Positions 9,082-18,119 are shown, counted from the first letter of the stretch. The stretch: 64,000 bases of DNA from Palsa-504 sp963742795 (GCA_963742795.1 CAVUNL010000027.1:1-64000), one strand, 5' to 3'. A program made the numbers and translations. The notes: a model not told the origin generated them from the letters alone.

Positions 9082-9662
9082 GGCGGTCTGCGCTCCATCC
9101 GGACCTGGCCAACACCACCGCGACGGTGATCGCGACGGCGCAGGAACCCACGGCGAAGCGGCGGCAGGCAGCAACGACCGCACCAGTGGCAGTGCGTCAT
9201 TGCCCGCCCGGACGGCTCGGCCGGGACAGCGTCGTCGCGCGGCATCGCCGTCGCGCCGGCCGCCAGCAGATCACCCGTCGCCGGCGGGGGTGAACCGTGA
9301 TGCGTCACTTTTTCTGCGGGACCGCCCTCGGCTGACAGGGCAACGGCGACATCCGCGCACTCGTTCGCCGGTTTTGCCCGATACCGGGCCATCCGCGCGG
9401 CATGCATGCGCCGACCTCGCCGGCTTTGCTGCCAGCGCCGACCCGCGCAGTGCACCGTCCGGCGGCGCGCCTGTGCGGAGCAATCGCCGTTGCAGTAGAT
9501 CTGTCCGCGGTCGCAGCAGCGGCACACGACGACCGCGCAGCCGCACCGCGCGCATACGAACAGACGGCCAGACCCCGCGGCGCACTGCCCGTCATCGCAG
9601 CTGCGGCGTAGACGAACGCCGCCCTCGGCAGGATACTCCTCCCGCATGCGTGCTGCCCGCAC
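9075..9662 (-). CDS. Cys-rich putative zinc-binding protein, first gene of the IS21 element
   Basis: The core reads FVCARCGCAVVVCRCCDRGQ and then IYCNGDCSAQARRR: seven cysteines arranged as possible zinc knuckles, followed by a very basic tail (GRRWQQSRRGRRMHAARMARY) suited to nucleic-acid binding. The C-terminal portion after KVTHHGS is Pro- and Arg-rich with another CHWCGRCC cluster and may be poorly conserved. Its stop overlaps the parB-like start. I do not know a defined function. Position as the promoter-proximal gene of the element suggests a regulator or a transposition cofactor. The start codon is uncertain; MREEYPAEGG, five codons in, is an alternative. Confidence 0.6.
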   Translation of the reverse strand: MRAARMREEYPAEGGVRLRRSCDDGQCAAGSGRLFVCARCGCAVVVCRCCDRGQIYCNGDCSAQARRRTVHCAGRRWQQSRRGRRMHAARMARYRAKPANECADVAVALSAEGGPAEKVTHHGSPPPATGDLLAAGATAMPRDDAVPAEPSGRAMTHCHWCGRCCLPPLRRGFLRRRDHRRGGVGQVRMERRPPW

Positions 9663-9964
9663 GGTGTGGGGCGCGGCGCCGGGACAAAACTGCCAGGTTC
9701 AGCTCGGCGCCGTGCTTGCACTCAAGTCTGGCACGCGTCCGCCTGCTTGCTCAGGCGCTCGCTGCCTCAGCTCACTCGCCTGTCAGCGGCAAACCCGCCA
9801 ACACCGCTCCCGGTCATGCCCCTCGGCCGCTCACGCCTGCCGCCCCGCCGAACATGCCGCAGCCGCCACGACACCGGGACGGGGCCCGCCCATGCAGAGA
9901 GCCAAGCTGCGCCAGCCGACCACAATGATCCGAATGATCGGACTGAAATCAGCGGGTCAATTCA
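9663..9964. other. Non-coding upstream end of the IS21-family element
   Basis: About 300 bases between the first gene of the element and its right terminal repeat. It must hold the promoter of the four-gene operon, but no clear -35/-10 pair stands out. Confidence 0.5.
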
Positions 9965-10009
9965 AATGAGCACACCCCGGTCAAGCCGCGTGAGCGTTGA
10001 GGGATGTCA
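9965..10009 (-). repeat. Right terminal inverted repeat of the IS21-family element
   Basis: Complement of the left end. AATGAGCA (9965-9972) pairs with TGCTCATT and CGTGAGCG (9989-9996) pairs with CGCTCACG. The element ends in CA at 10009. Confidence 0.7.
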
Positions 10010-10110
10010 GATGATCCCGGCGAGCGAGCCGAGGCCGCAGCATGGCGACTGCTGGAAGACGTTCGATGGCCCAAAGGCCCTATCTGTCCGTTTTGCGGCC
10101 AAGCATGGAA
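10004..10110 (+). pseudogene. IS1595-type transposase N-terminal fragment
   Basis: About 35 codons read EAAAWRLLEDVRWPKGPICP followed by FCGQ, the zinc-ribbon start of another IS1595-group transposase, distinct from the copy in the CRISPR array. Similarity is lost after that. It is a remnant next to the right end of the IS21 element. Confidence 0.45.
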
Positions 10111-10127
10111 TGTCCGGGCATCTTGCC

Positions 10128-10331
10128 TCATCGGAGGCCGGGGAACCGGCCTTCGTCATAATGTGCTTCCAGCTCAGCTCGTTCCATCATCGCCCCGTTC
10201 GGCCCAATTGCCCTGCGAACCACGTGCGATTGTTCCAGAAGTTCGCACGCCATATGGATCGCCGAGTCGCGGGAGCGTGCTGCGCGGGACTGAACCTGTC
10301 CGCTCCGATCCTCGTAGATGCGGCCGGCCAC
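10128..10331 (-). CDS. Small conserved-looking hypothetical protein
   Basis: A 67-residue ORF beginning MAGRIYEDRSGQVQSRAARS and ending EAHYDEGRFPGLR. The pattern (short Tyr/Asp-rich start, central helix, RAELEAHY segment) looks like a compact folded protein, and the sequence is not low-complexity. I do not recognise the family. It lies on the opposite strand to the IS remnant and may be a leftover of the original chromosome. Confidence is moderate because of its size and isolation. Confidence 0.4.
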   Translation of the reverse strand: MAGRIYEDRSGQVQSRAARSRDSAIHMACELLEQSHVVRRAIGPNGAMMERAELEAHYDEGRFPGLR

Positions 10332-10452
10332 TCTACCATCATGTGATGGCCTACTAAATCCCTCAGGCCTACGGCAACCCTATTCACATGACAGCAGTTT
10401 GGGTGTAGCCGGAGCGAGCAGCTGCACACCCATAAAATACGGAGTACACTTC

Positions 10453-11134
10453 ATGTTTTTGGATCGCATATGTGAGCATACATTTATTTCTAATATCCTA
10501 TCGCCGTGCTCTTTAGTCGTAGACTTAGGAATGAATAACGGAAACTTCTCTTATGAAATCCAGCGTAAATATGGCTGCAAAATAATTGGTGTAGAACCTA
10601 ATCCCGCACTGTGTAATAAGATCGTCAAGTCAGAACGTCTACGTTGCTATAATTATGCAATCACGAATGAAGTGGGCGAAGTTGACTTTCATATAGATGA
10701 AAACAATTCGGAATCGAGCTCGATTTTTCTGAAAACCGGAACTGGAATTAAAGTTCTAAGTCTACATCTCTGTCTAGTTTTATAAAAAATCTATGCATCG
10801 CGGAGATAGACCTGCTAAAAATTGACATAGAGGGGGCTGAATTAATGTTATTTCAAGAAACTGATCCAACTCTTTTTACAGAAATCAAACAAATATCGAC
10901 GGAATTCCATGGATTTATTTGGCCAGATCAAATTACTACAATAAAAGAAAATTATAGGCAACATGCGTGCCGCTAATTTTTTACGTAATAGATTTTTCAA
11001 TCAACTTTTCGAACGTTCTATTTATTAATCAATACATGATCCCTCTAAGGTCTCTGGCAAGAGCGTGGGTCGTTTTCCACAAATATAAAAGCGGTCTTGC
11101 TAGGATGTATCAAGGTGATACCCGAGTACGATAG
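10453..11134 (+). pseudogene. FkbM-family methyltransferase, two frameshifts, AT-rich
   Basis: FkbM-type SAM-dependent O-methyltransferases commonly act on surface glycans. Part one (10453-10785) contains SLVVDLGMNNGNFSYEIQRK (SAM-binding motif I) and KIIGVEPNPALCNKI (motif II acidic residue). After a shift near 10755 the second frame gives IAEIDLLKIDIEGAELMLFQ, the hallmark LLKIDIEGAE motif, to 10976. A second shift near 10970 leads to DFSINFSNVLFINQYMIPLR and a stop at 11134. Summed length, about 225 residues, fits the family. The gene is strikingly AT-rich between GC-rich neighbours, a sign of horizontal transfer from a different donor. Confidence 0.8.
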
Positions 11135-11190
11135 ACAATTACATCTGAAGTGTTCGTGTACATCTTCAATTATCCTCTTTAATAGATGGA

Positions 11191-12257
11191 TCGGAGCCTT
11201 TGTTAGAGGCTGACCCGGAACGAAATCACAACAAACAAACGAGTCTCTTCAACGTGTTGGCGGGGTCCCGGCAGAGCCGGGAGCTGGATGACCGGGGGAA
11301 CTTCCAGAGCGGGGGTTGCGTGATTTCAGCGGCTGCAATTCTCTCTCGTGTTTGCGAAGACAACGAGGAGTCACGCCATGGCCTGGACTGAAATCACGCG
11401 GCGCAAGTATCAGCGCGACGGGCTGCGCTATGCAAGCGATACCGCGGACGAAGAGTGGCGAGTGATCGAGCCCCACCTGCCACCGCCGGCGCGGTGCGGG
11501 CGGACGCGCGAGACTAGCCTGCGCGATGTCGTCGATGCCATCTTCTATATCGCCCAAACCGGCTGCCAGTGGCGTCTGCTGCCCAAGGACTTCCCGCCAT
11601 ACACGACGGTGCAGCGGTATTTCTACGCGTGGCGCGACAACGGGGTATGGCAGACCATCAACCACGTGCTGCTCATGGACGTGCGGGAAGCCGCTGGCCG
11701 GGAGGCGAGCCCGAGCGCTGGCGTCATCGATAGCCAGTCGGTCAAGACGACCGAGTCTGGTGGCCCGCGCGGATATGCGGCCGAGAAAATGATCAAGGGC
11801 CGCAAACGGCACATCCTTACCGACACCATCGGACTGCCGGTCGGGATGATCGTGCATCCGGCGAACGTGCAAGATCGCGACGGTGCGCCAGCCCTGCTGG
11901 CGAGCGTTCGTGACCGGTTCCCCTGGCTGCGCCACGTCTTTGCTGACGGTGGCTATGCGGGCGACAAGCTTACGACGGCATTGGAAAGCCTCGGCGACTG
12001 GACGGTGGAGATCGTCAAGCGGTCGGACGCTGCAAAGGGCTTTGTCTTGCTGCCCCGGCGTTGGGTGGTGGAACGAACGTTTGCCTGGCTGAACCGCAAC
12101 CGACGCCTGGCCAAGGATGTCGAAGCAACGGTCGAGAGCGCCGTGACTTGGCTCTATATTGCCAGCGTCAAGCTGATGTCGCGCCGTCTGGCTGCCGCAT
12201 GATCGATGCGAACGAAATTTTCCACGCACAATCAGACCTCTGCCATTACAAAGCCGA
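11191..12257 (+). mobile_element. IS5-family element (approximate ends)
   Basis: Surrounds a full-length IS5-type transposase. TCGGAGCCTTTG...AGAGGCTGA on the left resembles the complement of the right flank (TCGGCTTTG...AGAGGTCTGA), but the match has gaps, so the ends are provisional. No target duplication is clear. Confidence 0.45.
11378..12202 (+). CDS. IS5-family transposase (IS1031-like)
   Basis: DDE transposase of 274 residues. The start MAWTEITRRKYQRDG is the usual one for the subgroup and is preceded by GAGGAG. Landmarks in order: DEEWRVIEPHLPPPARCGRT (N-terminal domain), IFYIAQTGCQWRLLPKDFPP, GVIDSQSVKTTESGGPRGY (first catalytic Asp), KRHILTDTIGLPV, VFADGGYAGDKL (second Asp), and RRWVVERTFAWLNRNRRLAK (catalytic Glu, Y-(2)-R-(3)-E-(6)-K-like signature). 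The frame is intact, so the copy may be active. Confidence 0.93.
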   Translation: MAWTEITRRKYQRDGLRYASDTADEEWRVIEPHLPPPARCGRTRETSLRDVVDAIFYIAQTGCQWRLLPKDFPPYTTVQRYFYAWRDNGVWQTINHVLLMDVREAAGREASPSAGVIDSQSVKTTESGGPRGYAAEKMIKGRKRHILTDTIGLPVGMIVHPANVQDRDGAPALLASVRDRFPWLRHVFADGGYAGDKLTTALESLGDWTVEIVKRSDAAKGFVLLPRRWVVERTFAWLNRNRRLAKDVEATVESAVTWLYIASVKLMSRRLAAA

Positions 12258-12347
12258 TTCGAGTCAAACTCTTAGTGCGAGATGGGAATCGACGCTGAGT
12301 TGGGTAGCCAGCCGCCCAACCAGCCGCGGCGACTGCGCGGTGCCAGA

Positions 12348-13288
12348 CTAACTCGCCCATGTGGTACCACAGCGGTACAGGCCCAGCAGTAGCAGCGGGT
12401 TGCGTAGCATGGCCCGCCGCGCCTGCTCCGGACAAGCGGCACGCCAAGCGGCCACCATTTGCGCAGTTGTCGCCGGCAGGCTTTCCGGTGCCGCGCGTCG
12501 GGTCACATAATGATAATTGTATGCCATCTTTTCCAGCTGAGCCTGGGCTTGGCGCATAATGCGCTTCAGATGAGCCCATAGGTCGGCCGGACGGCGCCAG
12601 TCGAGCGGTCTGAATGTCCAGGTCGCCTCCGGATGAACGAAAATACGAGACCAGTCCCAATAGTGCCGTGCCGGATCGAGACCGAAGCAAATGGCGGACT
12701 GTAGCAACGGATCCGTATAGTAAAGCAGAAGCGGCAGGCGGAAACCAGAGGCGCGCAGCCTAGCCATCGTAACGGCACGGAGCGCGTAAAGATTGCCGTG
12801 CGCCCCACCTTCCCGCAGCATTCGCTCACGTAGGGCTTTTGCGGAGCGGCCGACCGTGGGCACACCCGAGCCGGCGAGGGCGGCCGGCGCGCTTGCCAGC
12901 CCGTCTGCGATTAGTTGCAGCGCGTCGGGTCGGACGCGGGCATATCCGTCGATAAAAAAAGCGGGATCACCGCCCGGCCAGATATCGTGCAAGTAGCAGT
13001 TCCACGTGTACCGATTTTATCGGCAACAACGATGTACCAGACGCGGATCACAAGCCGGGCTGCGGGTGCCACGCTACGGGCTGCCACGTAGCGCCCCGCC
13101 GCTTCAGCCAAAGCAGAGCTACCATTAACCATGACATCGAGCGTTGCCACCCGGTCGCCCACCGCCGCGGCGGCAGCTTCGATCGTGGCAGCGAGCACTT
13201 CCGGCAACTCGCGTGAGGATAAGATTGCGATCGACCATTGGCTCGCGGTATCCAGCCTCGTGTCGGCACTGGCCTCAACATTCTCCAT
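12348..13288 (-). pseudogene. Glycosyltransferase-like protein, one frameshift
   Basis: The first part (from 13288) reads QWSIAILSSRELPEVLAATI and TLDVMVNGSSALAE, resembling the nucleotide-binding N-terminus of family-2 glycosyltransferases. After a shift near 13,010 the other frame gives HDIWPGGDPAFFIDGYARVR, VGRSAKALRERMLREGGAHG and a C-terminus ending at 12348. The two halves together make about 310 residues. With the fkbM gene it suggests a decayed surface-polysaccharide locus. The family call is by general resemblance. Confidence 0.55.
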
Positions 13289-13369
13289 AATAACCTCGGT
13301 GACATTTCCATCGGGGGCTTACACAGCCTGTCGTATAACCAGACTTTATGCAAAGTCGCGCGGTGCGTG

Positions 13370-13579
13370 TCAGAGATCGAAGCGGTATTGCCGCTTGTCG
13401 TTGATGGCGCTGCCGCCGCGCAGCTTCTCGGTGCCGGTGTCTGTCGGCGGCTCGGGATCCTCGCCGTGCAGAAATGCCGTCGTGTGCCGCTGCCGCCGCG
13501 CGGCATAGGCTGCTTGCCGCCGATCCATCTCGGCCCGCCATGCGGCGGTGACTTGAACGTGGTGCGTCCGGTTGCTCAT
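13370..13579 (-). CDS. Small hypothetical protein
   Basis: A 69-residue ORF beginning MSNRTHHVQVTAAWRAEMDR, rich in Arg, His and Gln, upstream of the glycosyltransferase-like pseudogene on the same strand. No family is recognised. It is kept because it lies in an otherwise gene-free 690-base stretch (13,289-13,982), which apart from this ORF and the left end of the next IS holds nothing I can identify. Confidence 0.25.
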   Translation of the reverse strand: MSNRTHHVQVTAAWRAEMDRRQAAYAARRQRHTTAFLHGEDPEPPTDTGTEKLRGGSAINDKRQYRFDL

Positions 13580-13883
13580 GGGATCGGAGCTAGACGTTGT
13601 GCCTGCCCCATATGGGCGGGGCACGGCCATGTCGGTGCCCGATTGAGAAGTCACAGTTTCTCCCCGATAGAAATGTCACTCGGGCGGCGGACGGACGATG
13701 ATCCTGGATGGTGGCGGACACAGCTGTGCCGAAGCGGCATCATCGCCACACGCGGGGCACGGGCGACGGGGTCAAGGGCCGAAGCCGGCGCTTGCCGGTG
13801 CGCACAAGCGCAGCCCTTGAGGCCGTCGTCCGTGACCAGCACCATGAGAACGCCGTGCGGCCGTTTCAGATATGGATGATGTA

Positions 13884-15656
13884 CTCAGAGCCTGAAAATG
13901 TTTCGTCGCGCCGACGGATTTCGCGAGTAACGGGAATCGGGTTGGCTAGAATTGGCATGGGGAACCTCATGGTGTTGTCGGAATGGCGCAGGAAGATGGT
14001 GCGGCGCTGATCGAAGGATTGCCGATCCAGTCGGCGCCGCAGCGGACGAGCGTTGCACTTCCGCGGCTTCGCACGGCAAACCGGCGGCAGGTGGCACTTC
14101 GTGCCGTGGACCTCGAGACCCTTGTTGCGGACGAACATCGGGTGCGCCTGGTCTGGAGCTTCGTCGAAGGGCTGGACCTTGCGGCGTTGTACAGCACGAT
14201 CAAGGCGGTGGAGGGTCGGCCCGGGCATCCGCCGGCCGACCCGCGCATCCTGCTGGCGCTGTGGCTGTATGCAACCGTGCAAGGGATCGGCAGTGCTCGC
14301 GAACTGGCGCGGCTGTGCGAGGAGCATATCGCCTTCCAGTGGCTGTGCGGTGGCGTCGGCATGAACGCCAAGACGCTGGCGGACTTCCGGGTGGCGCATG
14401 GCGCGGCGCTGGAGCAGTTGCTGGCCGACAGCTTCACCGCGTTGCTGAGGATCGGCGCGGCGAAGCTGGATCGCGTCGCCCAGGATGGCGTGCGGGTGCG
14501 TGCCGCTGCCGGGGCGGCGTCGTTCCGCCGGCACAGCACGTTGGAGGTTTGCCGGCAGGAGGCGGAAGAGCGGGTGCGCCGGCTGCGCGCCGAACTCGAG
14601 CAGGACCCTGGCGCGGCCAGCCGGCGACAGGTGGCGGCGCGCCATCGGGCGGCGGACGACCGTGCGCGGCGCGTCAAGCAGGCGCTGGCGGTCACCGAAA
14701 CGTTGCAGGCGCAGCAGCAAGAGCAGGCGCGTCAGCGTGCCGAACGGGAGGCCAGGAAAGCCGCCCTCGCCCAGCCGGACGAGGCAAAGCCGATACCGCC
14801 AAAGCCGGAGGCAGAGAAGGAGCCGCGGGCTTCAACCACCGATGCCGAGGCGCGGGTGATGAAGATGGCCGATGGCGGCTTCCGGCCGGCCTACAATGTG
14901 CAGTTCGCCTCCGACACCACCAGCGGCGCCATCGCCGGCGTTGCGGTCGACAACAGTGGCTCCGACATGGGCAAGATGGCGCCAATGAGCGAGGCGCTCG
15001 GCGAGCATTACGGCCAGCGGCCGGGCGAGCACTTGGCTGATGGCGGCTACGCGAAGCTGGACGACATCAAGGCGTTGGCGGAAGCCGGCGTGACGGCCTA
15101 CGTGCCGGTGCCGACGCCGCGGGACAAGACGCGCGATCCGCACGCACCGCAGCAGGCCGACGCGCCCGCGATTGCAGACTGGCGCGAGCGCATGGGCACC
15201 GAGCAGGCCAAGGAGATCTACAAAGAGCGGGCGGCCACCGCGGAATGCTCCAATGCCCAGGCGCGCAATCGCGGGCTGCGGCAATTCGTGGTGCGTGGTC
15301 TCGACAAGGTTCGTAACATCGCTGTCTGGCACGCCCTGACCCACAACATGGTGTGCGGCTGGCGCCTGGCGGCGGGTTGAACCCCCGCCAGACGCGACCG
15401 CGCCAGCGCCGGAGCCATACAGCCCACACAAAGCTTGATCCAATCGTCCGGATACGTCGTGCGATCGCAACTCTTCGGGTTCCCGATCGCTATCGTGGCT
15501 GACAATGCCGGCTTGAACCGGATCAACGTGAGATACCCCGCGCCACAAGCCCCCCAGCTCCGGCCATAGGAGCGTCCCAGCATCTCGCGCGTCGGTCCTA
15601 CCAAAACACGATTCAGCGAACTCACCTCAACGGCCGATACATTTTCAGCCTCTCAG
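13884..15656 (+). mobile_element. IS1182-family insertion sequence
   Basis: Inverted ends: CTCAGAGCCTGAAAATGTTT at 13884-13903 and the complement of CTGAGAGGCTGAAAATGTAT ending at 15656, 16 of 20 positions equal. The element is about 1.77 kb with one transposase gene, and about 270 non-coding bases follow that gene. Its right end abuts the 3' end of the ISNCY remnant, so it may have inserted there. Confidence 0.8.
13983..15380 (+). CDS. IS1182-family transposase
   Basis: Full-length 465-residue transposase. The N-terminus has RLVWSFVEGLDLAALYSTIK and HPPADPRILLALWLYATVQG, typical of the DUF772-type domain, followed by CEEHIAFQWLCGG and KTLADFR. A long Arg/Gln/Glu-rich helical insertion (about residues 185-285) precedes the catalytic part DAEARVMKMADGGFRPAYNV and the segment HLADGGYAKLDDI. 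It ends with a C-terminal motif RNRGLRQFVVRGLDKVRNIA. No frameshift is seen. The ATG is chosen as the first in frame, although GTG codons exist further in. Confidence 0.92.
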   Translation: MAQEDGAALIEGLPIQSAPQRTSVALPRLRTANRRQVALRAVDLETLVADEHRVRLVWSFVEGLDLAALYSTIKAVEGRPGHPPADPRILLALWLYATVQGIGSARELARLCEEHIAFQWLCGGVGMNAKTLADFRVAHGAALEQLLADSFTALLRIGAAKLDRVAQDGVRVRAAAGAASFRRHSTLEVCRQEAEERVRRLRAELEQDPGAASRRQVAARHRAADDRARRVKQALAVTETLQAQQQEQARQRAEREARKAALAQPDEAKPIPPKPEAEKEPRASTTDAEARVMKMADGGFRPAYNVQFASDTTSGAIAGVAVDNSGSDMGKMAPMSEALGEHYGQRPGEHLADGGYAKLDDIKALAEAGVTAYVPVPTPRDKTRDPHAPQQADAPAIADWRERMGTEQAKEIYKERAATAECSNAQARNRGLRQFVVRGLDKVRNIAVWHALTHNMVCGWRLAAG

Positions 15657-16403
15657 ACCGGGGCTGCGAGGACAACGCCACGCGGAGCCCGCCCCTTTGA
15701 GGGCAAGCCAGGCGCCTCGAGGTTATTCGGCGGTCGCTGCCGCGCAACGTGGCCTCGTTGCTGATGCGGCGCGTAGGCAGCCTGCTGCGCCTTGACGTGC
15801 TCCAACATCGCCGACAGTCGCTTGTTTTCCACGATCGCGCCCGGTTCGACCGTGCGGATCTTGTCGAACACCCGGAAAGGTAGCGACAGTCCGTTGAATT
15901 GAACCGCGAACCGCCCGTCGGGGTAGTTCACCACCTCAACCGTCTTACGCACCAGCCCGCGAGCCAGAGGCGTCGGGTCGAGGATCAGCATCATCCGATC
16001 GTAGTGCAGGGTGAGGCCGGGGTTGGTGTGGCGAGGGAAGCCGATGCCGCCGGTCACGCCACAGACCGTCCGCGATCATCCAACCGCGCAAGGTCTCGCG
16101 CGACACCGAGCAGCCGTGATTTGCGGCCAGCTTCTCCACCGCCAAGGTCGGACCAAAATCCGCATACCGCTCGCGCACGATCGACAGCGCAAGTGCGCGA
16201 ATCTCCGCCGGCAGCCGATAGTTGCTGGGTTTGCCGCGGCGCTTCGACAGCAAGCTCTTGGCGCCGTCCTGACGCAAGCCGTGCAACAGCCGAAATACCT
16301 GACGCCGGTGCAGGCCGATCAGCGCACACGCGTCGGCAACACGCAGTCGACCAGATTGAACTTGCAACAATACCTCAAGCCGGCTGAATTCCTGCTTGCT
16401 CAT
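15653..16403 (-). pseudogene. ISNCY-family transposase remnant, catalytic core deleted
   Basis: The N-terminal part begins MSKQEFSRLEVLLQVQSGRL and carries the helix-turn-helix LRVADACALIGLHRRQVFRL to ETLRGWMIADGLWRDR. It then jumps, out of frame near 16,050, to the C-terminal part GLTLHYDRMMLILDPTPLAR and VEVVNYPDGRFAVQFNGLSL. The whole integrase-type DDE core of roughly 200 residues between them is missing. The C-terminus is cut at the IS1182 border. This is an internally deleted, non-autonomous relic. Confidence 0.8.
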
Positions 16404-16474
16404 CGACACCGCCGCCACGGCGACCGGCGAGGGAGGCACCCTCGCCGCAGTGATCAACCCCGATGGAGTGTCCG

Positions 16475-17638
16475 ATGCCCCGGCCAAACGACATGAGCAG
16501 GTCCCTCGTCTGCTTCGATCAGGAATCTAGTCTGGTTGCTGTCATCGAGCTCAGTAACAAGAGCTGGCTGATTTTCGCGACCGTTCCTGGAATTGAAAGG
16601 CAGCCGCTGAAGAAGATCGCGCCAGACGAAACGACCTTGCTGCGCCTGTTGCACCGCTGGCGCGACGAGGCAACCCGGAGCGGTCGCACCATCACGCGCA
16701 TCGCCGTCGCCTTCGAAGCCGGGCGGGACGGGTTCTGGCTGGCACGATGGCTGACCAGGCACGGTATCGAGGTGCACGTTATCCATCCGACCAGCGTCGC
16801 GATCTCGCGTGAGCACAAGCGGGCCAAGACAGATCGGCTCGACACCGCCATGCTGATGCGCGTGTTCCTTGGATGGCTGCGCGGTGAACGCGGCCATTGC
16901 GGGATGGTCGCGGTCCCGACGATCGAGGAAGAGGACGCCAAGCGCCCGAGCCGGGAGCGGGAGAATCTGGTCGGCGAAAGCACACGCATCGTCAACCGGA
17001 TGAAGGCGGCACTGGCCAGACTTGGCATCCGCGGCTTCAACCCGAAACTGCGAAAGGCGTCGCAGCGTCTGGAGTTGCTGCGAACGCCCGACGCATTGCC
17101 GATACCGCCCAACACGCTCGACGAGATGCGGCGCGACCTCGGCCGGCTGGCCGTTGTGCGCGAGCAAATCGCAGCGATTGAACGGGCACGCGTGGAGCGT
17201 CTGCAGCAAGCACCACAGACCGGACCGCATGCCATGGTGCGACTGCTGGCCAGCATTCTTGGGGTCGGCATCGAGACGGCCGACATGCTGGTGCAGGAAG
17301 TGCTCTCGCGTAACCTGCGCGACCGCAGGGCTGTCGCACGCTACGCCGGGCTCACCGGCTCGCCCGATGAAAGCGGCTCCAAGCGACGCGAGAAAGGGCT
17401 CGCCAAATCCGGCAATGCCCGGGTGCGCCGCGGCCTGATCCAGCTCGCCTGGCGCTTCCTCAGATTCCAGAAGAACAGCGCGCTGGCCGAGTGGTTCCGT
17501 AATCGGACCGAGGGAGCCAAGGGCGCGCGCAAGACGACGATGATCGTCGCTCTCGCCCGCAAGCTGCTCATCGCGCTCTGGCGTATGGTCAACACAGGTG
17601 AAGTCCCGCAAGGCGTCGTGCTCCGGCAAGCAGCGTGA
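16475..17638 (+). CDS. IS110-family recombinase/transposase
   Basis: DEDD-type serine recombinase-like transposase of the IS110 family, which is guided by a bridge (seek) RNA. The N-terminal RuvC-like domain carries VCFDQESSLVAVIELSNKSW, IAVAFEAGRDGFWLARWLTR and EHKRAKTDRLDTAMLMRVFL (the Asp pair). The C-terminal domain has LLASILGVGIETADMLVQEV, VARYAGLTGSPDESGSKRRE and GNARVRRGLIQLAWR with the serine expected in this region. The length of 387 residues is normal. The start MPRPNDMSRS has GGAG six bases upstream; an ATG four codons earlier is possible. The 3' side is a long non-coding stretch. Confidence 0.9.
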   Translation: MPRPNDMSRSLVCFDQESSLVAVIELSNKSWLIFATVPGIERQPLKKIAPDETTLLRLLHRWRDEATRSGRTITRIAVAFEAGRDGFWLARWLTRHGIEVHVIHPTSVAISREHKRAKTDRLDTAMLMRVFLGWLRGERGHCGMVAVPTIEEEDAKRPSRERENLVGESTRIVNRMKAALARLGIRGFNPKLRKASQRLELLRTPDALPIPPNTLDEMRRDLGRLAVVREQIAAIERARVERLQQAPQTGPHAMVRLLASILGVGIETADMLVQEVLSRNLRDRRAVARYAGLTGSPDESGSKRREKGLAKSGNARVRRGLIQLAWRFLRFQKNSALAEWFRNRTEGAKGARKTTMIVALARKLLIALWRMVNTGEVPQGVVLRQAA

Positions 17639-18000
17639 CCAACCAGCAGCAAGCAACCTGAACATTTCGGCTTCGGCGCACGTCATGCCGTAATGGCAGG
17701 CCGCCGATGACGACCCGAGGTGACGGCAACCCGAGTATCTGCATGGTTGTTCATGCCGCGTTGAGAATGGGCCCGCCGCCTCGGAGCCTCGCCGCTGAAG
17801 CGAATGACTGCTTCATGGTCCGGTCCCCATATGGGGCCAACCGAATACAAGGTCGTGGCGCGGTCGTTCGCGCCCTATGGCGGGCTCCCCTCGGTTCGTC
17901 GGCTATTCCACCACAGCGCTCAGATGCCCCGATGAGGAGAACGCCACCGACGATATCCTCTTGACAGAAACAAGCCCCATACAAGGCTGTGTGCAGAGCC
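17639..18000 (+). ncRNA. Candidate guide (bridge/seek) RNA region of the IS110-family element
   Basis: A non-coding stretch of about 360 bases follows the transposase. In IS110-family elements one non-coding end encodes the RNA that specifies donor and target; in the IS1111 group it lies downstream. The sequence has short palindromes (for example GGTCCGGTCCCCATATGGGG near 17,818) but I cannot fold it or find the guide loops. This is inference from family knowledge and location. Confidence 0.35.
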
Positions 18001-18119
18001 GCAGTTCTCCCTTGAAGTTCTGCGAGCGCTGCGTACCGAGATCGACGCACTTCTCAGATTTCTACCTCGGCGGATCGTAGACAAAAAAGAGTCCGAGAAT
18101 TGCACTGGCTAGGTGGACG

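Larger units (their letters stand above)
5491..10009 (-). mobile_element. IS21-family element with parB-like and Cys-rich passenger genes
   Basis: Four genes on the minus strand (Cys-rich protein, ParB-like, istA, istB) overlap head to tail. The ends are related inverted sequences. Reading inward, both show TG, then CGCTCACG 13 bases on, then 16 bases, then TGCTCATT (left 5492-5536; right complement of 9965-10009). A TG...CA terminus is typical of IS21. GATG occurs at both flanks (5487-5490 and 10010-10013), a possible 4-bp target duplication. About 410 bases downstream of istB and 345 upstream of the first gene are non-coding, as expected for the long regulatory ends of this family. Confidence 0.8.

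Noticed and set aside
11249..12229. A 326-residue minus-strand frame
   Set aside because: Antisense to the IS5 transposase, whose DDE motifs are intact on the + strand.
12240..12275. GATTCGAGTC near an IS end, resembling a tRNA T-arm
   Set aside because: No acceptor or anticodon stems could be built around it on either strand.
12232..12690. A 152-residue minus-strand frame
   Set aside because: Shifted shadow of the glycosyltransferase-like pseudogene; no recognisable segments.
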